Source: Phycisphaerae bacterium (GTDB lineage Bacteria > Planctomycetota > Phycisphaerae > Phycisphaerales > Phycisphaeraceae). Taken from it: a stretch of DNA of 64,000 nucleotides. The stretch's first letter is position 1; each line of letters opens with the position of its first letter. Made by a program: the position numbers and the translations under genes. The DNA lies in contig JAUIGU010000023.1 of NCBI GenBank assembly GCA_030432595.1, positions 1 through 64,000 on the forward strand. The letters run 5' to 3'. Shown here in pieces: positions 9,404 through 17,557 of this stretch. The notes under the pieces were generated by a model. It saw only the letters and a program-made list of their open reading frames with translations. It ran no database searches and was not told where the DNA came from.

Positions 9404-11418
9404 GTTTTGCGGCCACTCCCCGAGACGCTCGCCAGTTGGCGAACCAAACGACTGAGCCGGGAACAGATTACGTCCCGCCCTCGGCGTGGTGGCGGACGAT
9501 GGCGACGCCGCCGCGCGGGCCTAAGGATTTGCGGGGGATGGATGCGGCGTGGGACACGGCGTTGAGCTACGCCGTGCCCTGGGTGCCGCGGACGGGGCGC
9601 TACCTCCGCAAAGCGAAACGGGTGCTCGCGTACGACGCTGAACTGTCTGCGCTATCCGATGAAGAACTGCGGGAACACACCGCGGTTCTGCGCGAAGCGG
9701 TGCGGCGCGGGCGCGACACCGCCGCCGACCGGTTCCGCGCCTTCGCCCTGGTGCGCGAACACGCGTCGCGGGCGTTGGGGCTCAAGGCCTACCCGGTGCA
9801 GGTCGCCGCGGCGTTGGCGATGGCCGACGGCTGCATTGCCGAGGTCGCCACCGGCGAGGGCAAGACGCTGCTGGCGACGATGCCCGCGGCGGTGGCGGCC
9901 TGGCGCGGGCGTGGTGTCCACGTCATCACCGCCAACGACTACCTCGCCCAGCGCGACGCCGAGACGATGCGCCCGGTCTACGAGGCGTGTGGCCTCACTG
10001 TCGGGTTTGTCATCGGCGAACTCGACCCGCTCGCCCGCCGTGCCGCGTACCACTGCGACGTGACCTACACGACCAACAAAGAGGCCGCCGCCGATTTTCT
10101 GCGTGACCGCCTGGTGCAGGGCCGGACGCGCGGCCTGCCGGACGTCATGCTCGACCGCATCACGGGCAAAGGCGTGTCGGCCCACCGCATGGTGCAACGC
10201 GGGCTCGAGTACGCGATTGTTGACGAGACCGACGCCGTACTCATCGACGAGGGTGTGACCCCGCTGATCATTTCCGGCGAAGCGCCCAACGCCGAGTTGA
10301 CCGACGCGTACCAGACCGCGTCGCTGCTGGCGGACCGCTTCCAGGCCGGCCAACACTTCAAGGTCGATACGCAGTTCCGCGAGGTTCGGATGACCCCGGC
10401 GGGGCGCGACCACCTTTTCTCGATGTCCGAAGCGTTCGGCGGCGCGGTGCGCGGGCAACGCCGGGCGGAGGAACTCGTGACCCAGGCGCTGACCGCGCGC
10501 GAGCTGTTCCACCCCGGGCAGCACTACGTCGTGCAGGAGGGCAAGGTCGTCATCGTCGACGAATCCACCGGACGACTCATGCCCGACCGCACGTGGCGCG
10601 AGGGCCTGCACCAGGCGATCGAAGCGAAGGAGGGCATCGAGGTCACCGCGCCCAAGGACACGCTGGCCCGCATCTCGTTCCAGCGCTACTTCCGCATGTA
10701 CCGGCACCTCAGCGGCATGACGGGCACCGCGTGGGAAGCACGACACGAGTTGTGGCGGACGTACCGCACGCCAGTGGTCCGTGTCCCGACGAACCGGCCG
10801 TGCGTACGTAAGGTCCGCAAGGACCGCGTGCTGCCGGATCGTGAGACGCGCCGGCAGGCCATCGCCGATCGTGTGCAGGAGTTGCACCGCGAGGGCCGAC
10901 CGGTCCTGGTGGGTTCGAGGTCCATCTCCGAGAGCGAAGCGCTCAGCACGCTGCTGCTCCAGCGTGGGTTGCCGCACGAGGTGCTCAACGCGGTCCGGCA
11001 CGAACAAGAGGCGGAGATCGTTTCACGGGCCGGGCAACCCGGAGCGATCACGATCGCGACGAACATGGCCGGCCGCGGCACCGACATCGAACTGGGCGAA
11101 GGCGTCAAGGAGGCGGGGGGCCTGCACGTGCTTGCCGCCGAGCGCAACGATGCGCGACGGATCGACCGCCAGCTCTTCGGCCGCGCCGCGCGGCAGGGCG
11201 ACCCGGGTTCGGCCGAGGCCGTCATCGCACTCGACGATGAGGTGATCCGCCGCTACGTCCCCACGCCGGTCCGCGCGGCGCTGGGCGTGTTGATGCCGCG
11301 TGTGCTGGTTCGACTGGCGCAGCGCCGCGCCCAGAAACGCGCGGTTGCCCAGCGCCGCGGCGTGCTCAAACGCGACCAGTGGCTCAGCGAATCGCTGGGG
11401 TTTGCGGGGGTGGAGTGA
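9400..11418 (+). CDS. Short SecA-like preprotein translocase ATPase
   Basis: A 672-residue SecA-family motor ATPase, clearly shorter than housekeeping SecA (usually 830 or more residues). Visible motifs: Walker A ATGEGKT (151-156 area), ITANDYLAQRD, YTTNKEAAADFLRDRL, DEAD-type DETDAVLIDEG (about 275), GMTGTAWE, NMAGRGTDIELGEG and GRAARQGDPGSA (arginine finger). After the second nucleotide-binding domain only about 110 residues remain. They end near the start of the helical scaffold, so the helical wing, two-helix finger and C-terminal zinc tail of normal SecA appear missing. It starts with GTG, overlapping the previous stop. It is probably an accessory SecA serving the HlyD/M50 cluster, not the essential SecA. 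Confidence 0.85.
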   Translation: MSFAATPRDARQLANQTTEPGTDYVPPSAWWRTMATPPRGPKDLRGMDAAWDTALSYAVPWVPRTGRYLRKAKRVLAYDAELSALSDEELREHTAVLREAVRRGRDTAADRFRAFALVREHASRALGLKAYPVQVAAALAMADGCIAEVATGEGKTLLATMPAAVAAWRGRGVHVITANDYLAQRDAETMRPVYEACGLTVGFVIGELDPLARRAAYHCDVTYTTNKEAAADFLRDRLVQGRTRGLPDVMLDRITGKGVSAHRMVQRGLEYAIVDETDAVLIDEGVTPLIISGEAPNAELTDAYQTASLLADRFQAGQHFKVDTQFREVRMTPAGRDHLFSMSEAFGGAVRGQRRAEELVTQALTARELFHPGQHYVVQEGKVVIVDESTGRLMPDRTWREGLHQAIEAKEGIEVTAPKDTLARISFQRYFRMYRHLSGMTGTAWEARHELWRTYRTPVVRVPTNRPCVRKVRKDRVLPDRETRRQAIADRVQELHREGRPVLVGSRSISESEALSTLLLQRGLPHEVLNAVRHEQEAEIVSRAGQPGAITIATNMAGRGTDIELGEGVKEAGGLHVLAAERNDARRIDRQLFGRAARQGDPGSAEAVIALDDEVIRRYVPTPVRAALGVLMPRVLVRLAQRRAQKRAVAQRRGVLKRDQWLSESLGFAGVE

Positions 11419-11467
11419 TGCGGACGCGCGGTCCGTTGGACCGCGGCTAACCAGGGCGCAATTCTTA

Positions 11468-12316
11468 TCAGTTCTGTGACGCGGTGCGTTGGTTGAGTTC
11501 TGCGTCGTAAAACACCGAGAACCCCGCAGGCAGTTTTTCGTCCGGGTTGTCGATCTCGAACACGCAACGAAAGGTGCGGCTGGCCGAGTCGATCAGCGGG
11601 TCGATGGTTTTGAGGGTCGCCGGGAGCGGGGCGTCGGTGATCGACGGGTCGGCACGGAGGGTGTAGTCCGCGCCCGCTTCGAGCTTGCCAAACATGGACA
11701 GCGGCATGTACAGCTCGGCCTCGAGCGGGTCGAGCTGGACGATGACCAGGATCTCGCTGCCGCGTTGGAGCGTCGCGCCCGGTTCCACGAGCGTGCGCAA
11801 CACGCGCCCGTCGAAGGGTGCGTGCAACTCGTGCTGGGCGAGGATTTCCAACTGGAGGTCGCGTTCGGCGGCGGCGAGCTTCATGCCGTCCTGCGTGCTG
11901 GCAACCTTGGCGATCGCCTGGTCGCGCTGCAGCCGGGCGCGGCGGACCTCCCACTCGCTGGCGGCGTTGCTGGCCAGGGCTTCCTCGGCGCGGTCAAGCA
12001 TGATCTGCATCTCGTCGCGGACCAGCTCGGCCTCTTCCAGCGCGGCCCGGCTCTCGGCGCGGACCTTCGCCTTGAGCACCTCGACCTGCTGGATGCGGTC
12101 GTCCATCTTCGCGACCACCGCGCCGGCCTCGACGGGCTGGTTCTCTTCGAAGGGCAGCGACTCAAGGATGCCGTCCAGCGGCGCCGCGAGCGTGACCTGC
12201 TTGCTGGGGACGACCAGGCCCTCGACGGGCTCGGCGTGCGCTGCGGTGCTGACCCACCCCAGCGCCGCGATCGCGGCGGCCGCGACAAACCTCGACGCCG
12301 GGTGGATTTTGCACAT
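11468..12316 (-). CDS. Periplasmic HlyD/RND-type adaptor protein
   Basis: A 282-residue exported membrane-fusion-like protein. A signal peptide with h-region AAAAIAALGWVSTA ends at AHA before EPVEG. The lipoyl half motifs are APLDGILESLPFEENQPV (about 46) and HAPFDGRVLRTLVEPGATL (about 165). A long coiled hairpin lies between them and a beta-barrel region follows. Its start overlaps the stop of the DUF3467 gene in TGATG, so they are coupled. It converges on the SecA-like gene, 50 bp from its stop. It may be a third HlyD-type part of the same envelope machinery, supplied from a separate transcript. Confidence 0.82.
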   Translation of the reverse strand: MCKIHPASRFVAAAAIAALGWVSTAAHAEPVEGLVVPSKQVTLAAPLDGILESLPFEENQPVEAGAVVAKMDDRIQQVEVLKAKVRAESRAALEEAELVRDEMQIMLDRAEEALASNAASEWEVRRARLQRDQAIAKVASTQDGMKLAAAERDLQLEILAQHELHAPFDGRVLRTLVEPGATLQRGSEILVIVQLDPLEAELYMPLSMFGKLEAGADYTLRADPSITDAPLPATLKTIDPLIDSASRTFRCVFEIDNPDEKLPAGFSVFYDAELNQRTASQN

Positions 12317-12699
12317 CAGTTGTCACCGTCCTGATTGGCGGGCGCGGCACCGGGGGCGGCCTGCTGGTTCTGCGGCATCTGGATCTCGCCGAAGCGCTCT
12401 TCGTAGGCGCGGATGATCCGGCCGAGCTCGATGGCGATGCCCTTGGCGGTGCGGTAGTTCACGACGGCGCGCTGGTCCCAGTTGATCTGCACCATGCCGG
12501 CGGGGGCCTTGGGGTCGGCCTGGGGCTGGCGGTTGACCTGCACCATGTTGAAACCCAGGTCGAGCATGACCTCGTCGGTGGTGGTGTGCACGCGGAACGC
12601 GTTGGCGTAGTGCGTCTGCATTTTGTCTTCGTTGACGCGCAGGCCGAACTGGCGCTGACCGCTCTGGGCGTTGGTGGCGTTGGGGTCGGCTTCGGACAT
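12316..12699 (-). CDS. DUF3467 domain protein
   Basis: A 127-residue protein of the DUF3467 family. It has HYANAFRVHTTTDEVMLDLG, then an INWDQRAVVNYRTAK block and a helical end (ELGRIIRAYEERFG). It is preceded by a strong GAGGAG site. No signal peptide, so probably cytoplasmic. Function of the family is unknown. Here it is the first gene of a two-gene unit with the periplasmic HlyD-like adaptor. Confidence 0.8.
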   Translation of the reverse strand: MSEADPNATNAQSGQRQFGLRVNEDKMQTHYANAFRVHTTTDEVMLDLGFNMVQVNRQPQADPKAPAGMVQINWDQRAVVNYRTAKGIAIELGRIIRAYEERFGEIQMPQNQQAAPGAAPANQDGDN

Positions 12700-12780
12700 C
12701 GGAACTCCTCGGTACGGGGGGCAAACGGTGGGGGGAAATCGGAACGGAGAGACACCGTATCACACCCGGCGGGCGCGTGG

Positions 12781-13731
12781 TCAGCCGCCGGTGTCGTCCA
12801 GCGGCACGATTTGGACGTCCCACCCGGGCGCATCGGGGGGCAGGGTCGTGAGGCGCTCGAGGGGCACGTCGGCGTTGGGCGTGGTCTGGTAGAGCAGGAT
12901 TCGCGTCAGGTCGCCGTCGGGGTCGCCGGTGACGGCGAGGACGGGGAGCATCGTTTCGGTGTCGAACCACGCGTCGAACGGCTCGGCCTCGTTTCCGGGG
13001 TGCGGCGTGAAGCGCAGGCCGATGGCGTCCTCGGGCACGTCCGTCGCGCGGGGGTCCTCTGGCGCGATGAAGGCGACGGCATACCGCGCTTGCACTTCCT
13101 CACGGTTCAGGCGGATCGGGATCGGCAAGGCGGCCCGGGCGTCGTCGCCGTCGGCGTCTTCGGGGGCGAGTTGTCGGCGGGTGGCCTGCTTCTTCTCGTA
13201 GTCGATGTCGAGAAGCCAGCGGCCGTCGAAGATGAGCCAGCGGTCGACCGGCTGCACCGCGCCGCCGATCAGCTCGCGCTGAAAGTGCACGGCGAGGCGT
13301 TCGTTCGGCTGATCCGCGTCTTCGTCCGGTGCCGCGTAAAACAGGTCGCCCACTCGGACCTGCTCGTCGCCCAGCAGCGCCTGAATCGTCTGGTGCCGGA
13401 CCTTGCTGTGCAGGGTGCGGACGTCGGCGGCGCGGGCTTCGATGCGTTCGAGCCAGGTGTCGATGTCGGGTGCCGCCTCCGCGTCGTCTGGCCCGGGCAC
13501 GGGTTCGGGTTCCTTGGGAATCGCCGCATCATCGATGTCGCTCTGCGGAATCGCGACCGGGCGATCAGGCGGCGCTGCGCTTTCCCTCTCCGTGCGCTGC
13601 GATTCAGGTTTCCCAAGATCACCCGTTGACTCGTTGCCCGCGTGACAACTCACGCTGACCAAAGCAATCGAGGCGATCAATGCCATCAAGGCAACGACTC
13701 GGAAGCGCCCCCGACCGATCGCACAGATCAT
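12781..13731 (-). CDS. Lipoprotein with LolA-like domain
   Basis: A 316-residue probable lipoprotein. The start at 13731 is preferred over a longer frame to 13983. It opens a lipoprotein signal with h-region VVALMALIASIALVSVSC, and its ATG overlaps the upstream small gene's stop in ATGA. The mature part has an acidic, proline-rich linker. From about residue 90 a LolA/outer-membrane-lipoprotein-sorting-like beta region follows (RTLHSKVRHQTIQALLGDEQ, WLIFDGRWLLDIDYEKKQAT). Such domains bind lipoproteins or lipids. Because it is itself lipidated, it is more likely an envelope lipid- or lipoprotein-binding protein than the LolA carrier. Exact role unknown. Confidence 0.7.
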   Translation of the reverse strand: MICAIGRGRFRVVALMALIASIALVSVSCHAGNESTGDLGKPESQRTERESAAPPDRPVAIPQSDIDDAAIPKEPEPVPGPDDAEAAPDIDTWLERIEARAADVRTLHSKVRHQTIQALLGDEQVRVGDLFYAAPDEDADQPNERLAVHFQRELIGGAVQPVDRWLIFDGRWLLDIDYEKKQATRRQLAPEDADGDDARAALPIPIRLNREEVQARYAVAFIAPEDPRATDVPEDAIGLRFTPHPGNEAEPFDAWFDTETMLPVLAVTGDPDGDLTRILLYQTTPNADVPLERLTTLPPDAPGWDVQIVPLDDTGG

Positions 13732-13928
13732 CGGTCGTCTTCGGGTTGCGTGGAGGCGGCCTGGGCCTGGGGGAGACCCAGCGAGGTCGCCGAGACCGGG
13801 CGCAGGTCCGTGCCCGGCCGGGAGACGGCGGGCGCGTCGCGGTCCAGCCCCGCGCCGCCGACGGGCAGCAGCAGCGGGGTCATGAACACCAGGACTTTGG
13901 TGCGGAAACTCAGACGCCGGGTCCACAT
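13728..13928 (-). CDS. Small membrane-anchored protein upstream of the lipoprotein
   Basis: A 66-residue protein with a basic N-terminus and one hydrophobic stretch (TKVLVFMTPLLLPVGGAGL), then a polar Ala/Pro-rich tail. Its stop codon overlaps the start of the lipoprotein gene in ATGA (13728-13731), which supports both the gene and the chosen start of its neighbour. I do not recognise the family. The sequence could be a membrane anchor or a leader that couples translation. Confidence 0.5.
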   Translation of the reverse strand: MWTRRLSFRTKVLVFMTPLLLPVGGAGLDRDAPAVSRPGTDLRPVSATSLGLPQAQAASTQPEDDR

Positions 13929-14066
13929 GGGCGTCGAGTATACCGGCCCGCCAAGAGGTCTGTGAAGGTGGGTAAAACCGCATGTTGACCGTTCTACGCC
14001 GATCGCGGCCCGGGGTTCGTCGGCCCGGGCGCGGCGATCAAACGGATGTGCTTCGGCACCCGCGTC

Positions 14067-14852
14067 TCAGCCGACCGGATCGACCGGGAACCGGCGGAAG
14101 ACGCTGCGGGTCGGGTCCATCTCGCGCACGGCGTCGGCGACGCGGTCGGAGAGCCCGCCGAGGTGGCCCACGAAGTAGCCCGCCAGGCACGGGTGCGACG
14201 CCAGCCGGTCGAGCTGGGCCCGCACGGCGTCGGACGGCCGGCCGTTCTCGTCGATCGGGACCGACTGCACCAGCAGGATCCCCGCGCGGTCGGCGGCGTC
14301 GTAGAGCGTCTGGTCGCCGTAGTGGTCGCGCACCAGCAGCAGCGACTCGCCCGTGGCCGGCAGCAGCGCCGCGGCGTCGGCCTGGTCGATCACGAGCACG
14401 TCGCGCACCTCGCAGATGCGGCCGTTCACCAGCAGCACCGGCTCGAAGTCGTGCCCCAGCGCCCGCTCGCGACGTACCGACGCCAGCCCGAACGTGACCC
14501 GCTGCTCGTCCAGCGGCTCGTCGTCCGCCAGCAGCGCGATCTTCAGCGTGTACAAGGGTTGCTCACCCATGCCCGACGGCCACCAGCGGTGCGGCGCACA
14601 CAGCTCGAACCGCACGCTGCCCTGCCCGTCCGTCTCAAGCCGCATTGGCGTGTCGCCCTCGTCGAAAAACCCGCTGTCGCCCTCGATCTCGACGTGGACC
14701 ACGACCGCCGGCCGGGGGTCCTGGTCGGCGGGGCGGCAGTCTTCGGCGGCCAGCCCGGGCCGGACGCGGAAGTGCGTATCGATGACGGCCACGTCTTCGT
14801 CGACGTAGCGGACCAGCGGACGGACGGATTCAAACCTCAGCGGCGCGACCAT
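14067..14852 (-). CDS. GH2-like sandwich protein without a normal catalytic barrel
   Basis: A 261-residue protein resembling the middle and end of glycoside hydrolase family 2 enzymes. PHRWWPSGMGEQPLYTLKI is the typical end of the GH2 jelly-roll/Ig region, followed by DEQRVTFGLASVR, which normally leads into the TIM barrel. The barrel part is short (about 110 residues: VLLVNGRICEVRDVLVIDQ ... HPCLAGYFVGHLGG), and the usual paired catalytic glutamates cannot be identified. It has no signal peptide. It may be a degraded hydrolase or a binding protein. It is divergent from the DUF1570-like gene at 14973. Confidence 0.6.
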   Translation of the reverse strand: MVAPLRFESVRPLVRYVDEDVAVIDTHFRVRPGLAAEDCRPADQDPRPAVVVHVEIEGDSGFFDEGDTPMRLETDGQGSVRFELCAPHRWWPSGMGEQPLYTLKIALLADDEPLDEQRVTFGLASVRRERALGHDFEPVLLVNGRICEVRDVLVIDQADAAALLPATGESLLLVRDHYGDQTLYDAADRAGILLVQSVPIDENGRPSDAVRAQLDRLASHPCLAGYFVGHLGGLSDRVADAVREMDPTRSVFRRFPVDPVG

Positions 14853-14972
14853 ACATGGACTCCAGAGACTTCGGAGAACACAGGCCCGACTCTATGATGT
14901 GATCGGTTTGGCGGTCCGGTCAAGCCGAGTTTTGGTTTTTTCGTCTTGCCTCGTGTTTTCTGGAGGTCTTGC

Positions 14973-16229
14973 GTGTTGTTGCCCCGAACCCAGTCGTTCC
15001 AAGCCCCCCGGCTTATCGTGACGGCCCGCATCGCGTCCTTGTTCTTCATGCTTTTGTTATGCGCCGCCGGCCCCACCGGTTCGGCCCGGGCACAGCCTGA
15101 ACTCACCGCCTACGAGACCCGCCACTACGTCATCCACACCAACCTCTCGCGCGACGAGGCGCTCGAGTACGGCCTGCACATGGACCTGATCTTCGCGGAG
15201 TACGCCCGCACCCTCCGCGCCCTGCGCGGCGAGGCCCGCTCCAAGCAGAAGATGTACCTCCTCCGCACCTACGACGACTACCACGCCACCCTCGCCCCGT
15301 ACGGCATCGACGCCACCGGCTCGGGCGGCATGTTCTTCTACCGCGGCAACGACACCGGGCTCGCCACCTTCATCGGGCAGCGCGACCGCGGCGAGATCTT
15401 CTCCACGCTCCAGCACGAAGGCTTCCACCAGTTCGCCTTCATCAAAGCCGGCGACAACCTGCCCATCTGGGTCAACGAAGGCCTTGCCGAGTACTTCGGC
15501 GACGCCATCGTCGTCGCGGGCAAGGTCCGGCACGGCATCGTCAACGCCCGCCGGCTCGAGCGCGTCCGTACGGCCGTCGAGAACGACCGCGCGATCCCGT
15601 TCGGAGACATGCTCACCATCGAGTCCGAGCGTTGGCTCGCCCAGTTGCGAGGCGGCTCGGCGTGGGGCAGCCTGCAGTACGACCAGGCCTGGTCCATCTG
15701 CCATTTCCTGATCCACGACTCGCGGAAGGTCCAGTCTGGCTTCGAACGCTACCTCGTGCTCCTGAGCAACAACCGCAACCCCGACCGCGCCTTCGCGGAA
15801 GCCTTCGGTTCCAACGACCCCAAGCCGTTTGAGCAGCGCTACCGCAAGTTCCTCGCCGACCTCGAGCCTGACCACTACAGCGCCGCGCTGTCACGGCTGC
15901 GATTCCTCGCCGCCGGCCTGCAATACCTGCACCGCGACGGCGAGCCGATGCCTGACGACCTGGAAGGCCTGAAGTCCGCGCTGCGCGACCGCCGCTTCGC
16001 CCTGACCCACCAGACCCACGGCCAGCAGACGGTGTACGACGCGGCCGACGACGACCTGTTCCTCTACCACGACCGCAGGGACGAGGCGCACGCGTTCGAA
16101 CTCTCGGCCGTGGACGGCGAGCCCCTGCCGACGATTGTGGCCGCGCAACTCAGCCCGCCCGCCCGCATCGTCTGGCAACACGACGCGGAGACCAACGAGC
16201 TGCGGTCGGAGGTGAAGTTCGGGCGGTGA
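14973..16229 (+). CDS. DUF1570-like secreted metallopeptidase, copy 1
   Basis: A secreted protein of 418 residues. GTG at 14973 is chosen as start because GGAGG lies 6 bp upstream; a TTG at 14946 lacks a site. A signal peptide (SLFFMLLLCAAGPTGSARA) is followed by ETRHYVIHTNLS, the usual opening of DUF1570/gluzincin-type peptidases. The zinc motif is LQHEGFHQFAF (HExxH) with NEGLAEYFGD downstream supplying the third ligand. It shares layout and motifs with the gene at 22026 (HEGFHQFAW, NEGLAQYFED), so the two are paralogs about 6 kb apart. Substrate is unknown; periplasmic or extracellular. Confidence 0.78.
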   Translation: MLLPRTQSFQAPRLIVTARIASLFFMLLLCAAGPTGSARAQPELTAYETRHYVIHTNLSRDEALEYGLHMDLIFAEYARTLRALRGEARSKQKMYLLRTYDDYHATLAPYGIDATGSGGMFFYRGNDTGLATFIGQRDRGEIFSTLQHEGFHQFAFIKAGDNLPIWVNEGLAEYFGDAIVVAGKVRHGIVNARRLERVRTAVENDRAIPFGDMLTIESERWLAQLRGGSAWGSLQYDQAWSICHFLIHDSRKVQSGFERYLVLLSNNRNPDRAFAEAFGSNDPKPFEQRYRKFLADLEPDHYSAALSRLRFLAAGLQYLHRDGEPMPDDLEGLKSALRDRRFALTHQTHGQQTVYDAADDDLFLYHDRRDEAHAFELSAVDGEPLPTIVAAQLSPPARIVWQHDAETNELRSEVKFGR

Positions 16230-16573
16230 AGAATGAGGAAAGGGGGCGGGCGAGTGCGCCGTGCAAGAGGGCGGTATTCGTCACGGCACATTCCGTGAGA
16301 TAACGAATCGCTCGCTTAGACGCCGCTCGCGATCCCCGGATCAACCGAGGATGCCACGCCGGGTCAGTTCTTGCTCGTCGATACAAACGGCCTAAAGGTG
16401 TTTCTTGATCACTGTCGAATCATCTCGGCATCGGTGCATCCGAGATCACCTATCCCAAACGCGACAGACACGGTGATATGCGACAGAACGTGACTCGGGA
16501 ACATATCTCGGACACGGCAGCCTGAACGCTCGCCTGCTATCCTATTGGGACTGGCCAACCGGGAGATTGAAAG
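16230..16573 (+). other. Intergenic region, 344 bp
   Basis: No gene is supported here; a long minus-strand open frame is a shadow of the PEP-CTERM gene. The region is less GC-rich than its surroundings. It presumably holds the promoter of the gene at 16574, with TATCCT (about 16541) a possible -10. GGGAGA, the ribosome site of that gene, is at the right end. Nothing else is recognised. Confidence 0.4.
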
Positions 16574-17500
16574 ATGAAAACCTTCAGAGTCGGCGTAACG
16601 TTCCTGATTACTTCGGTGATGAGTATGGCCGCGTCGGCGGGTCTGTTCGGTCAGCTCGAATTCAGTCACGAATTCACCACAAACGTGCAATCGCCCAACG
16701 GCTTGCTTGCGTCGATGTCGACGACCGGTATCGTCATGGACGAGTCGGCTGAAACCGTGACGGTCTTGGGCGGCGGAGGGTTTTTGAATGGAAACGGATC
16801 GGTCGCGGTCAAGCGCGTGTTTACGTTCGACGGCGACTTTGTCGGCGAGTCGATCTACCCGGAACTCAACCGAAACACCTTCGTGACCTTCGGCTCGGCG
16901 GCGCTCGACCGGGCGACGGGCGACATCATCGCGGGCAGGTTGGCGTCCAACACCGCGTACACCATTACGCCGGCAGACGAAACACGCTTGGTTTTTTTGG
17001 GGTTGAGTATTACGACCGATATCGCCGCGATCGCAACGCACCCGGACACCGGGAATATCTGGGTTGCCACAACCGAGGGAGTCACCCAGAGAACGGAAGT
17101 GGTTTACGAGTACACGCCGGGGTTTCAGCAACTGAGCAGGATCCCATTGCCGGACATCGGGTTCCGTTTCCGTGGCCTCGATATTGACCCACAGACCGGG
17201 AATTTTCTTGCCGGTGGAAGGGACGAAGCATCGCAGGAGAACATGCTGGTCGAGTTTTCGCCCGACTTCTCTACCCGGGTGTCTGAAACAGGCTTCGGCG
17301 ATTTCATGATTGGCGGCATTAAGAACCCCCAATCCCTGGCGATTGACGCGGAAAGCCGCCAACTGTTTGTCGCGGAGGGCAATGAGAGTCGAATCCTGGT
17401 CTTCGATGTTGTTCCCGAGCCATCGTCGGCCGGGCTGCTTGTCGCGCTGTCGTCGGTTCTGTGCCTTCGGTCGCGTCGTGTCGCGAGCAGGATGAAATGA
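16574..17500 (+). CDS. PEP-CTERM sorted beta-propeller-like protein
   Basis: A 308-residue secreted protein. A signal peptide (VTFLITSVMSMAASA) opens it, with GGGAGA upstream of the ATG. The C-terminus is a PEP-CTERM sorting signal: VVPEPSSAGLL, a hydrophobic stretch, then a basic end RSRRVASRMK. An exosortase would cut it. The body has repeated segments such as AIATHPDTGNIWVAT and GLDIDPQTGNFLAGG, like NHL/SMP-30-type propeller blades. Composition is lower in GC than the neighbours. Probably surface-displayed; function unknown. Confidence 0.8.
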   Translation: MKTFRVGVTFLITSVMSMAASAGLFGQLEFSHEFTTNVQSPNGLLASMSTTGIVMDESAETVTVLGGGGFLNGNGSVAVKRVFTFDGDFVGESIYPELNRNTFVTFGSAALDRATGDIIAGRLASNTAYTITPADETRLVFLGLSITTDIAAIATHPDTGNIWVATTEGVTQRTEVVYEYTPGFQQLSRIPLPDIGFRFRGLDIDPQTGNFLAGGRDEASQENMLVEFSPDFSTRVSETGFGDFMIGGIKNPQSLAIDAESRQLFVAEGNESRILVFDVVPEPSSAGLLVALSSVLCLRSRRVASRMK

Positions 17501-17557
17501 ATCTGTCGGAAGTTTTGTATGTGTGTCCCGGCGAGGCGGGGTGAAACCAACTCGGTA

